A stretch of DNA of 64,000 nt from Planctomycetales bacterium (GTDB lineage: Bacteria; 4484-113). The notes under the pieces were generated by a model. The model ran no database searches, had not been told where the DNA came from, and was given only the letters and a program-made list of their open reading frames with translations. The position numbers and the translations under genes are program-made. Positions 6,271-14,392 of the stretch are shown here, in pieces (position 1 is the stretch's first letter; every line of letters begins with the position of its first letter). The DNA lies in assembly GCA_030606285.1 (NCBI GenBank), contig JAUWGS010000002.1, forward strand, positions 61,612-125,611, in the 5' to 3' direction.

Positions 6271-6320
6271 CCTGAACACCCCCCAATCCTCCCCGTCCCA
6301 CCCATGCGCTACAATTGCAG
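6271..6320 (+). promoter_or_regulatory. 50-base promoter-bearing repeat module, copy 2
   Basis: 40 of 50 positions match 2681-2730 without gaps; TACAAT is at 6310-6315, 15 bases before the ATG of the prepilin-like gene. The same promoter module thus stands in front of two unrelated genes. Confidence 0.7.
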
Positions 6321-6330
6321 CGGGTAAACG

Positions 6331-6945
6331 ATGGCGCATCGCGCGGGAAAACCGGTGGGACGGATGCAGCGGGGGATGACGCTGTTGGAGCTGCTCATAC
6401 TGCTCGCCATCGTCCTCGCAATCATCTTCGTCGCGCTGCCCACGCTAAAGCCCGTGGAGGTCGGCAGCAAGGAAAGCTTCGCCCGCGAACGCCTGCGTTT
6501 TATCTACGAAAAGGAGCGCGGCTACTTCCTGCGCAACGGCACGTACGACCGCTTCTCCGTGCTGGCAAGCGGCGAAAACGGCGGCCCCTACCTCGACCGG
6601 CGCTTCATCGGTGAGGACCACCGCGACCGCGGCATCGTCTTCACCGGCCCCACAGAGCCCACCGAAGACCTGCTGCTGGAGGCGAAGCTGCCCGACGGCA
6701 CGCGCATCACGCTAAACGACAAGGGGCGCTTCAAAACGCACAAGCCCGAGCCTATGCCCGAGGAGCCAGGCCACATGCTGAGCCCAGAGCAGGTGCTGCC
6801 GGAATTTAGCGGCGATGGGGACGATGCGCAGCGTCCTGCAGGCAGGCCGGGTGGCGCGCCGGGCGAAGGCCCGCCGCCGGTGGAAAGGCCGGGTGACGAA
6901 ACCGCGCCGCCGGAGAATGAGCCGGAAGAGCCGCCCGTTGAGTAA
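6331..6945 (+). CDS. Type IV prepilin-like protein with proline-rich acidic tail
   Basis: 204 residues. A class III leader ends in RGMTLLELLILLAIVLAIIF: prepilin peptidase cuts after G, the hydrophobic helix follows, and the +5 glutamate is kept. The middle (about residues 45-130) is a small pilin-type domain with YEKERGYFLRNGTYDRFSVL. The last ~60 residues are low-complexity Pro/Glu/Gly. The ATG at 6331 gives a 15-residue leader; ATG 6364 would give a four-residue leader and is equally plausible. A TACAAT box lies 15 bases upstream. It is not next to the main pilus operon; a minor pilin or pseudopilin is likely. Confidence 0.75.
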   Translation: MAHRAGKPVGRMQRGMTLLELLILLAIVLAIIFVALPTLKPVEVGSKESFARERLRFIYEKERGYFLRNGTYDRFSVLASGENGGPYLDRRFIGEDHRDRGIVFTGPTEPTEDLLLEAKLPDGTRITLNDKGRFKTHKPEPMPEEPGHMLSPEQVLPEFSGDGDDAQRPAGRPGGAPGEGPPPVERPGDETAPPENEPEEPPVE

Positions 6946-6977
6946 AGCCAAAGCGCCCGCAAACGCGAGCACGCAAC

Positions 6978-7006
6978 TTGCCAGCGACACCGCGTGCGGG
7001 TAGAAT
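6978..7006 (+). promoter_or_regulatory. Promoter of tRNA-Pro
   Basis: TTGCCA (6978-6983), 17-base spacer, TAGAAT (7001-7006); the tRNA begins nine bases later. Confidence 0.7.
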
Positions 7007-7015
7007 CAAATACGT

Positions 7016-7091
7016 CGGGGAGTGGCCCAGTCCGGTCTAGGGCGCAAGTCTGGGGGACTTGAGATCGCGAGTTCAAATCTCGCCTCCCCGA
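7016..7091 (+). tRNA. tRNA-Pro (anticodon GGG)
   Basis: Cloverleaf by eye: acceptor CGGGGAG/CTCCCCG, D arm GCCC...GGGC, anticodon stem CAAGT/ACTTG with loop CTGGGGG (anticodon GGG), T arm GCGAG-TTCAAAT-CTCGC, discriminator A. CCA is not encoded. A T-run follows directly (ATTTTTC). Confidence 0.93.
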
Positions 7092-7111
7092 TTTTTCATC
7101 GCACTCATTTT

Positions 7112-7182
7112 ACGGTAGTCCAGCCCTTTAGGGCTGGCTCTTTGGTGAGTCAAGACCAGGGCTGAAGCCCTGGACTACCGTA
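7112..7182. repeat. REPIN-like repeat (GGTAGTCCAGCCC family), intergenic copy
   Basis: An inverted pair: GGTAGTCCAGCCCTTTAGGG plus CTGGCTCTT, a short centre, then AAGACCAGGGCTGAAGCC plus CTGGACTACC. Each half contains its own small palindrome and the outer edges (GGTAGTCC/GGACTACC) pair with each other. It lies between tRNA-Pro and the PilZ gene. Other copies at 10280, 11150 and 59062 are inside coding sequence. Confidence 0.88.
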
Positions 7183-7201
7183 GATTGGCGAACTATAGCC
7201 C

Positions 7202-8008
7202 CTACTTCAGCTTCGACTTGGCATACGCCAATATGAAGCCGATGAGCCGGTCCTGGTCCTGCATCGAAATCTCGGTGAACGCGAACCCCACGTGGTAGAC
7301 CGGCGCTGCCTCCGTCCCGCCCACCTGCCGCAGCCACACGACGCGCGCCGGGACTTTTATATCCAGCGACACGTGCTTTTCGTCCGCTTCGTCTACAAAG
7401 CCGGTCTCGATGAGTATCGTTAGCTGGTCGCCGATGCGCAGCCAGCTCACCGAAGTCTCCACACGCACGCCCGCGCCGCCCAGGTCCACCAGCGACGCCT
7501 CGGCTTTGCCTTCCTGGAACTCCTCGGAGAGGAAAAACGCGCGGCCGCGCACCGCCACCCGGATGTAGCGCCGGTAGCGGCAGGCGATAGCCTTGTCCAC
7601 GCGCTTGACGCGCAGCGAATGCTCCTCCGGTGTGACTTCCAGGATGCGGCTGCCGAACTTGTACATCCCGTTGGGGTCGAGTAGCGCGAGCTCAAGCTCC
7701 AGTTCCGCCTCCAGCTTTTCTTCCAGTAACGAGGGGATCTGGGGTAGGTGGATCCAGAAGTCTTTCGCGTTCAACTTGGATATACGCCCGGTGATGAACG
7801 ACGGCATCCCGCCGTCCTCCGGCTCGCGCGCAACCACCGCGTCAGGCTGTTCCGCCCGCTGTATCTCGTCGGTGATTTCGGTTTTCGCGGGGGCTTCGAG
7901 CACGACGTTCATTCCCAGCCGTGCGTAGAGCTTAAGGCAGTCGATTTCGACAAACTGGCCTTCGTAGAAAAGCTTTGTTATATCCCGGGTTTGCTGAAGT
8001 CCCTCCAT
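7202..8008 (-). CDS. PilZ-domain protein
   Basis: 268 residues, cytoplasmic. Residues ~1-135 form a YcgR-type N-terminal barrel. Residues ~140-262 are a PilZ domain with the RRYIR (RxxxR) element and VDLGGAGVRV at the second motif, where the usual D/NxSxxG serine is glycine. PilZ proteins bind cyclic-di-GMP and often act on type IV pili or motility, which fits the pilus genes in this window, but the altered motif leaves binding unproven. The start is the ATG at 8008; a CATAAT box lies 14 bases upstream on this strand, and the gene diverges from the aminotransferase. Confidence 0.8.
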   Translation of the reverse strand: MEGLQQTRDITKLFYEGQFVEIDCLKLYARLGMNVVLEAPAKTEITDEIQRAEQPDAVVAREPEDGGMPSFITGRISKLNAKDFWIHLPQIPSLLEEKLEAELELELALLDPNGMYKFGSRILEVTPEEHSLRVKRVDKAIACRYRRYIRVAVRGRAFFLSEEFQEGKAEASLVDLGGAGVRVETSVSWLRIGDQLTILIETGFVDEADEKHVSLDIKVPARVVWLRQVGGTEAAPVYHVGFAFTEISMQDQDRLIGFILAYAKSKLK

Positions 8009-8094
8009 GGAGTCCCCAACAGATTATGCTAGACTTTACGCGCGAATGCAACTTCGCACGCGGCGCTTTGCAGCAGCGCAGCGCGGGAGAATCG

Positions 8095-9339
8095 ATGGAA
8101 AACGCAGAACTCATCACCGGCTACATCGAGCATATCAATGCGGGGCTTGCGCGCGTGCTGGCATTCATGGGAATGGACGCCACCGCCGTGCGCGCCGAAG
8201 GCCCGTACGTCTACGACGACCGCGGGCGAAAGTTTCTGGACTTCCTCGGCGGCTACGGCGTGTTCAACTTCGGGCACGCCCATCCGCGCATCGTCGCCGA
8301 GGTGAAGGCTGAGCTTGAGCGCATGCCGCTATCGTGCAAGCTGCTTATCGACGAGCCCGCAATTCGCGCGGCAAAACATCTCGCCAAAGTCCTTCCCGGA
8401 GACATCTCCAAGTTCTTCTTCACCAACTCAGGCACCGAGTCGGTTGAAGGCGCGATAAAGCTCGCGCGCCTGCACGCCGGGCGTCCCAATCTCATCTACG
8501 CGCACCGCAGCTTCCACGGTAAGACGCTGGGCTCGCTCAGCGCATCCGGCCGCGACCAGCACCGCGAGCCGTTCGAGCCACTGCTGGCCCATTTCATACA
8601 GGTTCCCTTTGGCGACGCGGCGGCGCTGAAGCTCGTGGTGGACGAGAACACGTCGGCGGTGCTGCTGGAGCCGGTTCAGGGCGAAGGCGGCATAAACGTC
8701 CCGCCCGACGGTTACCTGCGCGAAGTCCGCGAGATAACGTCCGCTCACGACGCGTTGCTCATCCTCGACGAGGTGCAGACGGGAATGGGCCGCACCGGCT
8801 ACAACTTCGCCTGCGAGCGCGAGGGCGTCGTCCCCGATATGATTGTGCTGGCGAAGGCGCTCGGCGGAGGGGTGATGCCCGTCGGCGCGATCGGCGGCAC
8901 GCCCGAGGTCTGGGCGCAATTCGAAGAAAAGCCGCTCATCCACAGCTCCACGTTCGGCGGTGGGCCGATGGCATGCGCGGCGGTGGACGCGGCTCTTACC
9001 GTCCTCGTGGAAGACAAGCTGGCAGAGCGCGCCGGGCGCATCGGCGAAACCTTCCTCGCCGATCTGAAAAAGCTGCGCGAAAAATACCCGCAGATAGTTA
9101 CCGACGTGCGCGGGCGCGGGCTGATGATAGGGTTGCAGTTTGCGTCCTCCGACATCGCCGAGCTCGCTATCGGCGCGATACTCGCAAAGGAGCTGCTGGT
9201 CGCATTCACGCTCAACGCGCCGGAAGTCGTGCGCCTGGAGCCGCCACTCAATATGCCCGAAGAGCTGTTCCCCGAGGCAATCTCGCGCCTCGACGCGGCG
9301 CTTGCCGAAACTGCTGCGCTCGTGGAGCAGTACGCGTAA
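8095..9339 (+). CDS. Class III aminotransferase (PLP-dependent, acetylornithine/putrescine type)
   Basis: 414 residues, full length for class III omega-aminotransferases. Visible signatures: the PLP-contact loop TNSGTESVEGAIKLAR, RSFHGKT, EPVQGEGG, ILDEVQTGMGRTG (Asp contacting PLP) and the Schiff-base lysine in MIVLAKALGGG. Substrate cannot be told from sequence; acetylornithine, ornithine, putrescine and 4-aminobutyrate enzymes all share these motifs. The ATG at 8095 has GGGAG nearby; upstream in-frame codons would lie before the TATGCT box near 8025. The SRPBCC gene follows after 22 bases, so the two probably form an operon. Confidence 0.88.
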   Translation: MENAELITGYIEHINAGLARVLAFMGMDATAVRAEGPYVYDDRGRKFLDFLGGYGVFNFGHAHPRIVAEVKAELERMPLSCKLLIDEPAIRAAKHLAKVLPGDISKFFFTNSGTESVEGAIKLARLHAGRPNLIYAHRSFHGKTLGSLSASGRDQHREPFEPLLAHFIQVPFGDAAALKLVVDENTSAVLLEPVQGEGGINVPPDGYLREVREITSAHDALLILDEVQTGMGRTGYNFACEREGVVPDMIVLAKALGGGVMPVGAIGGTPEVWAQFEEKPLIHSSTFGGGPMACAAVDAALTVLVEDKLAERAGRIGETFLADLKKLREKYPQIVTDVRGRGLMIGLQFASSDIAELAIGAILAKELLVAFTLNAPEVVRLEPPLNMPEELFPEAISRLDAALAETAALVEQYA

Positions 9340-9361
9340 AATTCCCGCAGGAGTCCATCCA

Positions 9362-9826
9362 ATGCCAAACGTAAGAAAGGAAATCACCGTAAACGCTCCG
9401 GCGGCGAAGGTATTCGCCATCGCCCGCGATATCGAGCGCTTCCCCGAAGCGATGCGGGACCTAAAGAGTGTTGAGGTGCTAGAGCGCGAGGGCGACCGCG
9501 TCGTATCGCGCTGGGTAAGCATCGCCGAGGTGGGGCCGCTGACGCGCGAAGTCGCATGGGAGGAAGAAGAGCTCTGGGACGAAGACGCGCTCGCGTGCAG
9601 CTTCAAGCTGCTCAAAGGCGACATGAAGTCCTACGGCGGAAGCTGGAGCTTCACATCCGAGGAAGGCGGCAACGCCACGCATGTAGTGCTCGATTTTGAC
9701 TACGAGATTGAGATACCAATGCTGGGCGCGCTCGTGAAAAAGATAATCCACGCCAAAATGGTGGACAACTGCGCAAGCCTGCTGCAGGCCTTGAAGGAGC
9801 TTTCGGAAGCGGAGCGGACGTCGTGA
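9362..9826 (+). CDS. SRPBCC / START-like protein (coenzyme Q-binding or polyketide-cyclase type)
   Basis: 154 residues covering one helix-grip domain: KEITVNAPAAKVFAIARDIE at the start, FPEAMRDLKSVEVLEREGDR, and a C-terminal long helix. Members bind hydrophobic ligands in a cavity; the ligand cannot be inferred. AGGAG stands nine bases before the ATG at 9362. It follows the aminotransferase closely. Downstream lies repeat-rich DNA. Confidence 0.8.
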   Translation: MPNVRKEITVNAPAAKVFAIARDIERFPEAMRDLKSVEVLEREGDRVVSRWVSIAEVGPLTREVAWEEEELWDEDALACSFKLLKGDMKSYGGSWSFTSEEGGNATHVVLDFDYEIEIPMLGALVKKIIHAKMVDNCASLLQALKELSEAERTS

Positions 9827-10163
9827 GCTTGCCGAACGGCGGAAGGATAGTTCTGTAGGCTTGCCCGCCTGTGGCGGACAATTCACGAGTTGTCCTCTCT
9901 ACCGGGTAGGCCGCGTTTACCCGCCACGCCGCAGGTGCCGGCGGGCTTGTCCGCCCGGCTCCGGAGATTATGTGGTGGCGCGGGCGTTCACCCGCCTATG
10001 GAGGGCTTGCCCGCCGGAGCCTCGGCGTAGGAGGGTCTCGCCCGTGATTCCCTACATCTTTCTGACGACTGACAACAGATAGCAGACGACCCAAATCCAA
10101 AATTCCCGCCAAAATGGTGTCCGCTTTTTGCCAGAAAGTGCTATAATAGTTAATGGAGTGCAA
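9827..10163. other. Intergenic repeat cluster
   Basis: No gene seen. Contains a GGACAATTCACGAGTTGTCC palindrome (about 9876-9895), GCCCGCC-rich elements that also occur near 6085-6130 (GGGCTTGCCCGCCGGAGCC, GGAGGGTCTCGCCCGTGATT), a heptamer array (10072-10090) and a TATAAT box at 10142-10147 before the next gene. Confidence 0.6.
10072..10090 (+). repeat. Degenerate heptamer tandem repeat
   Basis: CTGACAACAGATAGCAGACGAC-like run following TCTGACGACTGAC. Related to the arrays at 1061, 6205, 11500 and 59392. Confidence 0.55.
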
Positions 10164-11576
10164 ATGCGCTCGAAAGATATGGCTGATGTCGCAGATACGC
10201 AGGATTCCCCTGTAGGGGTTTACCCGCCTGGGCGGGCACGGCATACCGTGCCCTCCGATGCAGGTGCCGATGAAGATTCGGTAGTCCAGCCCTTTAGGGC
10301 TGGCTCTTCTGACGATAAGACCAGGGCTGAAGCCCTGGACTACCAGGAAAATCCCGGTGAGGAACTGATATTCGACGCGGGTAAATTGCATGCCCAACTC
10401 GCAGACCTGCTCCAAATCTACTTAAAACGCGCAGCCGATCCCAACGCGGTGCAGAAATGTTCCGCCAAGGACGCCATATCGTGCGCCAAGACGCTCACGT
10501 CAATGATGTCCGACGTCCAATCCGGCAAACCGGCTTCGGTCAATAGTTGGAGTGGTGACCTCCAGGTTTACCCGCCACGCCACAGGCGCCGGAGGGTCAC
10601 CACACCTTTAATCGCGCGGCCTAGAGATTTACCCGCCAGGGCGGGCCGCGCGTCCGGGGTTAAGGGTCGCTGTAGGGTGCGGTCTCGTGCCGCACCTTCT
10701 TCCGGACGGGCAGTTCGTGAACTGCCCCTACAACCAATCCGTCCAGCAACCGACAACGAACACTTGCCCGCCCAAGCTTCAGCGGTGGCGGGACCAACAA
10801 CCATCCTCGAAGACGCGCTCTCCGTCGTCCTCGCGTCCGACGAGGAAACTGCAATCCCCGAACCGCATAAACGCCTGATCGCCCGCATCCAGAAACTCTG
10901 CACCGAGACCCAGAAACGACTGGATGAGACCCCCAACCGGGTAGGCGGTGTCCCGCGTTTCGCGGGACGCCGCTCCGAAAACGAGGATTGCCCAAAGGAC
11001 GCCAAGAGCCGGGCTAGTGAGCCCGACCTACCCAAAATGGGTCCCCCTATAGGGCGCGTCCCTCGTGGCGCGCCTGATTCAGATGATGGCGATCCCCCTG
11101 TAGGGGCCCGGCACGCCGTGCCCTCTGATGAGGGTAACGACGAAGATTCGGTAGTCCAGCCCTTCAGGGCTGGCTCTTCGGACGACAAGACCAGGGCTAA
11201 AGCCCTGGACTACCGGGAAAACGTGTGCACCAGCCGGGCTGGTGAGCCCGGCGTACCCAATATGGATGTAAAACGGCGGGGTACGAGTCCCCGCCCTACA
11301 GATAATTCCGCCGTCACCTCTCCAATCCCTAATCCCTCACCCCTAACCCCTAGCAGCGCGTCCCCAAAGGCGCGCAAACGCCGCACCCTTTACACTCTCG
11401 GTACCTCTCTGAAGTCTGGCAATTACCGGCTGGAAAGCTTGCCCGCCGGATTGGAGGGCCAGCACTACCCGGTTTCTTTCTCCGGTTACTCTTGTCTTGC
11501 TGACGACCGACGACTGACGACTGACGACTGCGCTCCGCGTGCCCCGCCTACTCCAAAAACTCGGTGCGCGTGGTGA
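10164..11576 (+). CDS. Protein interrupted by many in-frame translated palindromic repeats
   Basis: 470 residues. Segments of ordinary protein (about residues 62-126, including HAQLADLLQIYLKRAADPNA and CAKTLTSMMSDVQSG; about 212-255, including ILEDALSVVLASDEET) are separated by peptides that are translations of repeats also found between genes. Examples are RARHTVPSD (twice), SVVQPFRAGSSDDKT...ALDY (twice) and GDLQVYPPRHRRRRVTTP. At least ten repeats have entered without breaking the frame. The unique parts resemble small DNA-associated phage proteins only loosely; I do not recognise a family. ATG 10164 follows GGAG and lies 16 bases after a TATAAT box. It may be a decaying gene that happens to stay open. 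Confidence 0.5.
   Translation: MRSKDMADVADTQDSPVGVYPPGRARHTVPSDAGADEDSVVQPFRAGSSDDKTRAEALDYQENPGEELIFDAGKLHAQLADLLQIYLKRAADPNAVQKCSAKDAISCAKTLTSMMSDVQSGKPASVNSWSGDLQVYPPRHRRRRVTTPLIARPRDLPARAGRASGVKGRCRVRSRAAPSSGRAVRELPLQPIRPATDNEHLPAQASAVAGPTTILEDALSVVLASDEETAIPEPHKRLIARIQKLCTETQKRLDETPNRVGGVPRFAGRRSENEDCPKDAKSRASEPDLPKMGPPIGRVPRGAPDSDDGDPPVGARHAVPSDEGNDEDSVVQPFRAGSSDDKTRAKALDYRENVCTSRAGEPGVPNMDVKRRGTSPRPTDNSAVTSPIPNPSPLTPSSASPKARKRRTLYTLGTSLKSGNYRLESLPAGLEGQHYPVSFSGYSCLADDRRLTTDDCAPRAPPTPKTRCAW
10280..10344. repeat. REPIN-like repeat (GGTAGTCCAGCCC family), coding copy 1
   Basis: Reads GGTAGTCCAGCCCTTTAGGG ... CCAGGGCTGAAGCCCTGG ACTACC. In the gene's frame it encodes VVQPFRAGSSDDKTRAEALD. 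Confidence 0.88.
10549..10655. repeat. GTGGTGACCTCCAGGT element, coding copy
   Basis: GGAGTGGTGACCTCCAGGTT, an inserted GCCCGCC-type palindrome, then GGGTCACCACACC, AATCGCGCGGCC and GGGCCGCGCGTCC. It matches 59311-59369 except for extra inserted pieces. Confidence 0.75.
10708..10732. repeat. GGGCAATTC-type palindrome, coding copy
   Basis: GGGCAGTTCGTGAACTGCCC followed by CTACA: the same element as 1852-1877 with two compensating changes that keep the palindrome. Confidence 0.8.
11150..11214. repeat. REPIN-like repeat (GGTAGTCCAGCCC family), coding copy 2
   Basis: Second copy in the same gene, differing from 10280-10344 at few positions and read in the same frame. Confidence 0.88.
11275..11300 (-). 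repeat. GTAGGGCGGGGAC palindromic repeat, inverted coding copy
   Basis: GGCGGGGTACGAGTCCCCGC then CCTACA; the inverted form of 757-784. Confidence 0.8.
11500..11530 (+). repeat. Heptamer tandem repeat (CTGACGA type), coding copy
   Basis: CTGACGA-CCGACGA-CTGACGA-CTGACGA-CTG, period seven, at the 3' end of the repeat-laden gene. Confidence 0.85.
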
Positions 11577-11684
11577 GCAGCTCCGAGACCTCGCACGCCA
11601 GCACCGATTCCTCGCTTCCCGCGAGCAGTGCAGGCAAGCCTGCAGAATGGGATCAGCGGCGGGGAAAAGCACCACATAAGCACC

Positions 11685-11757
11685 TACCCCGGGCAGGAGT
11701 CGAACCTGCAACCTACTCTTTAGGAGAGAGTTGCTCTATCCGTTGAGCTACCGGGGC
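11685..11757 (-). tRNA. tRNA-Arg (anticodon CCT)
   Basis: On the minus strand: acceptor GCCCCGG/CCGGGGT (first pair G-U), D arm GCTC...GAGC, anticodon stem ACTCT/AGAGT with loop CTCCTAA (anticodon CCT), T arm GCAGG-TTCGACT-CCTGC, discriminator A. CCA is not encoded. Confidence 0.93.
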
Positions 11758-11813
11758 CTATATCTATTCTAACATTCCCGCTCACCGGGCGCTCTCGAAG
11801 GGATCGGCAGTGC

Positions 11814-14126
11814 CTAGCCGAAGGTGCGCTTGAACCAGCCCTTCAGCGGCCCCTCGTAGCGCTTGACCAGCATCACGCTCGCGGGCGAATAGCGGGCGAC
11901 CTTCGCCGGAATCTCACCGACGAGCATCTTGCGCATCAGCGGTTCCCTGGAGGCGCCGATGACGACAAGGTCGTATTCCTTGGACGCCTTTGCCAGAGCA
12001 CCGGCAACCGTGTTTCCCCGAAGTATAACCTTGTCGGTGGGAATCCCCTGGAAGCTGGTCTCTTCTATTTCAGAGAGCATCCCGCGTCCGTGCTCAACAT
12101 ATGCGTCAGGCTTGTGCACCGGTACTGCGGTGGCAAGGGTAAGAACCGTATCGTGCGCTCTTGCCAGCGGTGTTATCAGTTTCGCTGCCAGCTGAGCATT
12201 GGGGCCGCCGCCGGTGGCGAGCAGCGTTTTCTTGAACGGGTACTTGCGCCGTTTGAGCACGACAATGTCGCACGGATTGTAGCGGAGCAGATAGTCGGTA
12301 GTCTCGCCAAACACGTTTATTGGGTTGCGAGGATACCCCCTCCAGCCAATTATCATAAGATCGCTCTCCTCGCGCTCCACAGTGTCGAGTATGCCGTCAA
12401 CGATCCGGTGGGCTAGTGATATGCGCGTGCGAATCTGCATGCCCTTACCGGCGGCGTAGGCTGACGATGCTTCGAGGATTGACTGCCCGTGGTGGGCGAA
12501 GCGCAGCCCCTCCTCGATTGGCGTCTGGCGCGGGACCTTCACGACGTTTACCACGGTAATAGCGCCGTCGAACTCCTGCGCAATGGGCAGGGCGATGTCC
12601 AGCAGCGGCTCGATGTTGTCCGGGTTGGCGATGGGAACGAGTATCCGCATCTTGTGGCGCGTCGCGCTTCCGCTGGCGGGAAGTGGCAGCACCCTCGGCT
12701 TCTCCTTCTCGGTAACGCGCACGAAATAGGTCTGGTAGACGATGTAGCCCAGCATCATCCACCCGATTGCCAGATACCATGCCTCGGGACGGAACCAGAA
12801 CTGCGAAATCGCCAGCCCCACATTGGTCGCAAGGCCGAGAATAGGAATGGCCGGATAAAGCGGCATGCGGAAGCCGCCCTTGAGTTCGGGGTGCTTTCGG
12901 CGGATGACGATGAGCGAGAGGTTCACGAAGGCGAACGTGAGCAGAAACATAAGGCTTGCCGCCGAGCCGAGTGACTCAATGGGCATACTCACCGCCACCA
13001 CCAGCAGCAAAATGCCTGTTGCCAGAATCGCGTAGTGCGGCGTGCGTCTCACCTTATGGATGAGAGAGAAGAAGCTTGGGAGCCAGCGGTCGCGCCCCAT
13101 GGAAAACGCCACGCGCGAAGACGCGAGGATGGTTGCATTCAGCGCGCTCATCGTGGACAGGAGGCCGCCGAACACGATGAGCATAACGCCGAAGCCCGGC
13201 ATGAAGTTCTGCGCAGCCCGGATAATCGCAGTCTCCTTGAACTGCCCCAGAAACTGCCAGCTCGCCTGGCCCTCCACGCGCACCGCGCCGATGGAGACGA
13301 ATACGATTAAAAGGTAAATCGAGATGGTGATTGCCAGCGCGAGCATGATCGCGCGGGGGATAGTTTTCTGGGGGCGCTTTATCTCCTCCGATGCCGTTGC
13401 GATGAGGTCGTAGCCCTGAAAGGCGATGAACGTCAGCCCCATCGCGATGAAAACCGCCGGGATTCCCTGCGGGAAGAAAGGGGTGAAGGCGCCAGCGGTC
13501 TCCGCGGGTGTGCGGAAAGCTACCGTCAGGCCGAACGCGGCGAAAACGGCCAGGGCCACGATTTTCGCTATCGTGATGACATTCTCTGTCTTTCCCGTCG
13601 CGGCCGCACCCCAGACGTTAAGGCCGATGAACAGCGCGCCCATGACAAGCGTGTACAGGATGATGGCCCCATGCGCGCCGACGAGGGCGTCAACGACGCC
13701 CTGAAAACCGCCGATGTAGAGCGTCAGGAATTCACGCAGGTAGCTGGCCATTCCGGCCGCGTAGAGGCTGCACGCGACGGTGTAGGCGAACCACAGTCCC
13801 CAGCCTGAGAGGAATCCCACCACCCCGGGGAATGCCCGGCGAATGAAGGCGTACCCTCCGCCGGCTTGAGGTATCGCGGAGGTGAGTTCCGCATAGCACA
13901 GCGCAGTCAGCAGTGTGACCACACCGTTCAGCCCGAATGCGAGGATGGAGGCGGGGCCCGCGACGCCGGCTGCGATGCCGGTCAGGACGAAGATGCCGGC
14001 GCCGATCATCCCGCCCACGCCGATCATCGTCGCGTCCAGCAGCCCCAGGCTGCGGGCAAGGGTTACCTCCTGGCCCGGGGTGCTGTGTTGGCGATTGCTG
14101 TTCGCGGAGCGTCCCATCCCTTTCAT
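11814..14126 (-). CDS. APC-family amino acid permease fused to tandem UspA domains
   Basis: 770 residues. Residues ~20-470 are a twelve-helix APC transporter: the N-terminal signature is IGVGGMIGAGIFVLTG, and PQAGGGYAFIRRAFP follows the second helix. Residues ~490-630 and ~632-755 are two universal-stress-protein domains; each ends in a segment of the IVVLKRR / LVVIGAS-MRKMLVGEI kind with the ATP-binding G-x2-G-x9-G spacing partly kept. Permease-UspA fusions occur in many bacteria and are thought to sense ATP/AMP state. The substrate is not evident. The start ATG at 14126 lacks a clear ribosome site; a TAGAAT box lies 25 bases upstream. Confidence 0.88.
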   Translation of the reverse strand: MKGMGRSANSNRQHSTPGQEVTLARSLGLLDATMIGVGGMIGAGIFVLTGIAAGVAGPASILAFGLNGVVTLLTALCYAELTSAIPQAGGGYAFIRRAFPGVVGFLSGWGLWFAYTVACSLYAAGMASYLREFLTLYIGGFQGVVDALVGAHGAIILYTLVMGALFIGLNVWGAAATGKTENVITIAKIVALAVFAAFGLTVAFRTPAETAGAFTPFFPQGIPAVFIAMGLTFIAFQGYDLIATASEEIKRPQKTIPRAIMLALAITISIYLLIVFVSIGAVRVEGQASWQFLGQFKETAIIRAAQNFMPGFGVMLIVFGGLLSTMSALNATILASSRVAFSMGRDRWLPSFFSLIHKVRRTPHYAILATGILLLVVAVSMPIESLGSAASLMFLLTFAFVNLSLIVIRRKHPELKGGFRMPLYPAIPILGLATNVGLAISQFWFRPEAWYLAIGWMMLGYIVYQTYFVRVTEKEKPRVLPLPASGSATRHKMRILVPIANPDNIEPLLDIALPIAQEFDGAITVVNVVKVPRQTPIEEGLRFAHHGQSILEASSAYAAGKGMQIRTRISLAHRIVDGILDTVEREESDLMIIGWRGYPRNPINVFGETTDYLLRYNPCDIVVLKRRKYPFKKTLLATGGGPNAQLAAKLITPLARAHDTVLTLATAVPVHKPDAYVEHGRGMLSEIEETSFQGIPTDKVILRGNTVAGALAKASKEYDLVVIGASREPLMRKMLVGEIPAKVARYSPASVMLVKRYEGPLKGWFKRTFG

Positions 14127-14225
14127 TCAAATGAGCAAATGAGCGCTACATTCTATCAGACACGCCGCTTAAGCCCCCGCCCTCGATAGCGAGGAACAGG
14201 AATACAGGGAATGGCAGGGAACGGG

Positions 14226-14260
14226 AGAGTAGCCAGTAGCGAGTAGCGTGTAGCGAGAGG
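14226..14260 (+). repeat. AGTAGCC/AGTAGCG tandem repeat, copy 1
   Basis: GAGTAGCC-AGTAGCG-AGTAGCG-TGTAGCG-AGAGG: a heptamer tandem run. A similar run lies at 18540-18577 and a single unit near 14342. Confidence 0.75.
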
Positions 14261-14364
14261 AGGAGTAGGATGTAGAAAGTAGGAAGTAGTAAGGAAGGAG
14301 CAGTCCCTCCGGTCACGCGCGGCGCGTGTTGGCGGGTAAATAGCCAGTAGCCGGGAGAAGGGCC

Positions 14365-14392
14365 TGTAGGGCGGGGACCTGTGCCCCGCCGT
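14365..14392 (+). repeat. GTAGGGCGGGGAC palindromic repeat, copy 3
   Basis: Identical core to 757-784. The GTG start codon of the restriction-modification gene (14381) lies inside it. Confidence 0.85.

Larger units (their letters stand above)
6032..6330. other. Intergenic repeat cluster before the prepilin gene
   Basis: No gene is seen. From left to right it holds a GGGCGCTTGCCCGCCGG / GGAGGGTCCCGCCCGTGATT pair (the same words recur at 9985-10050), the GGAGTGGTGACCTCCAGGTC element (6133-6190), the heptamer array (6205-6230), a GCCCGCC...GGCGGGC palindrome (6235-6263) and the 50-base promoter module (6271-6320). Confidence 0.6.

Noticed and set aside
8428..9624. 398-residue minus-strand frame opposite the aminotransferase
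   Set aside because: Fully antisense to a well-conserved enzyme; its composition (Arg/His-rich) is that of a GC-rich shadow.
11564..11746. Plus-strand frame containing AGVEPATYSL
   Set aside because: Reverse reading of tRNA-Arg(CCT), the same kind of artefact.
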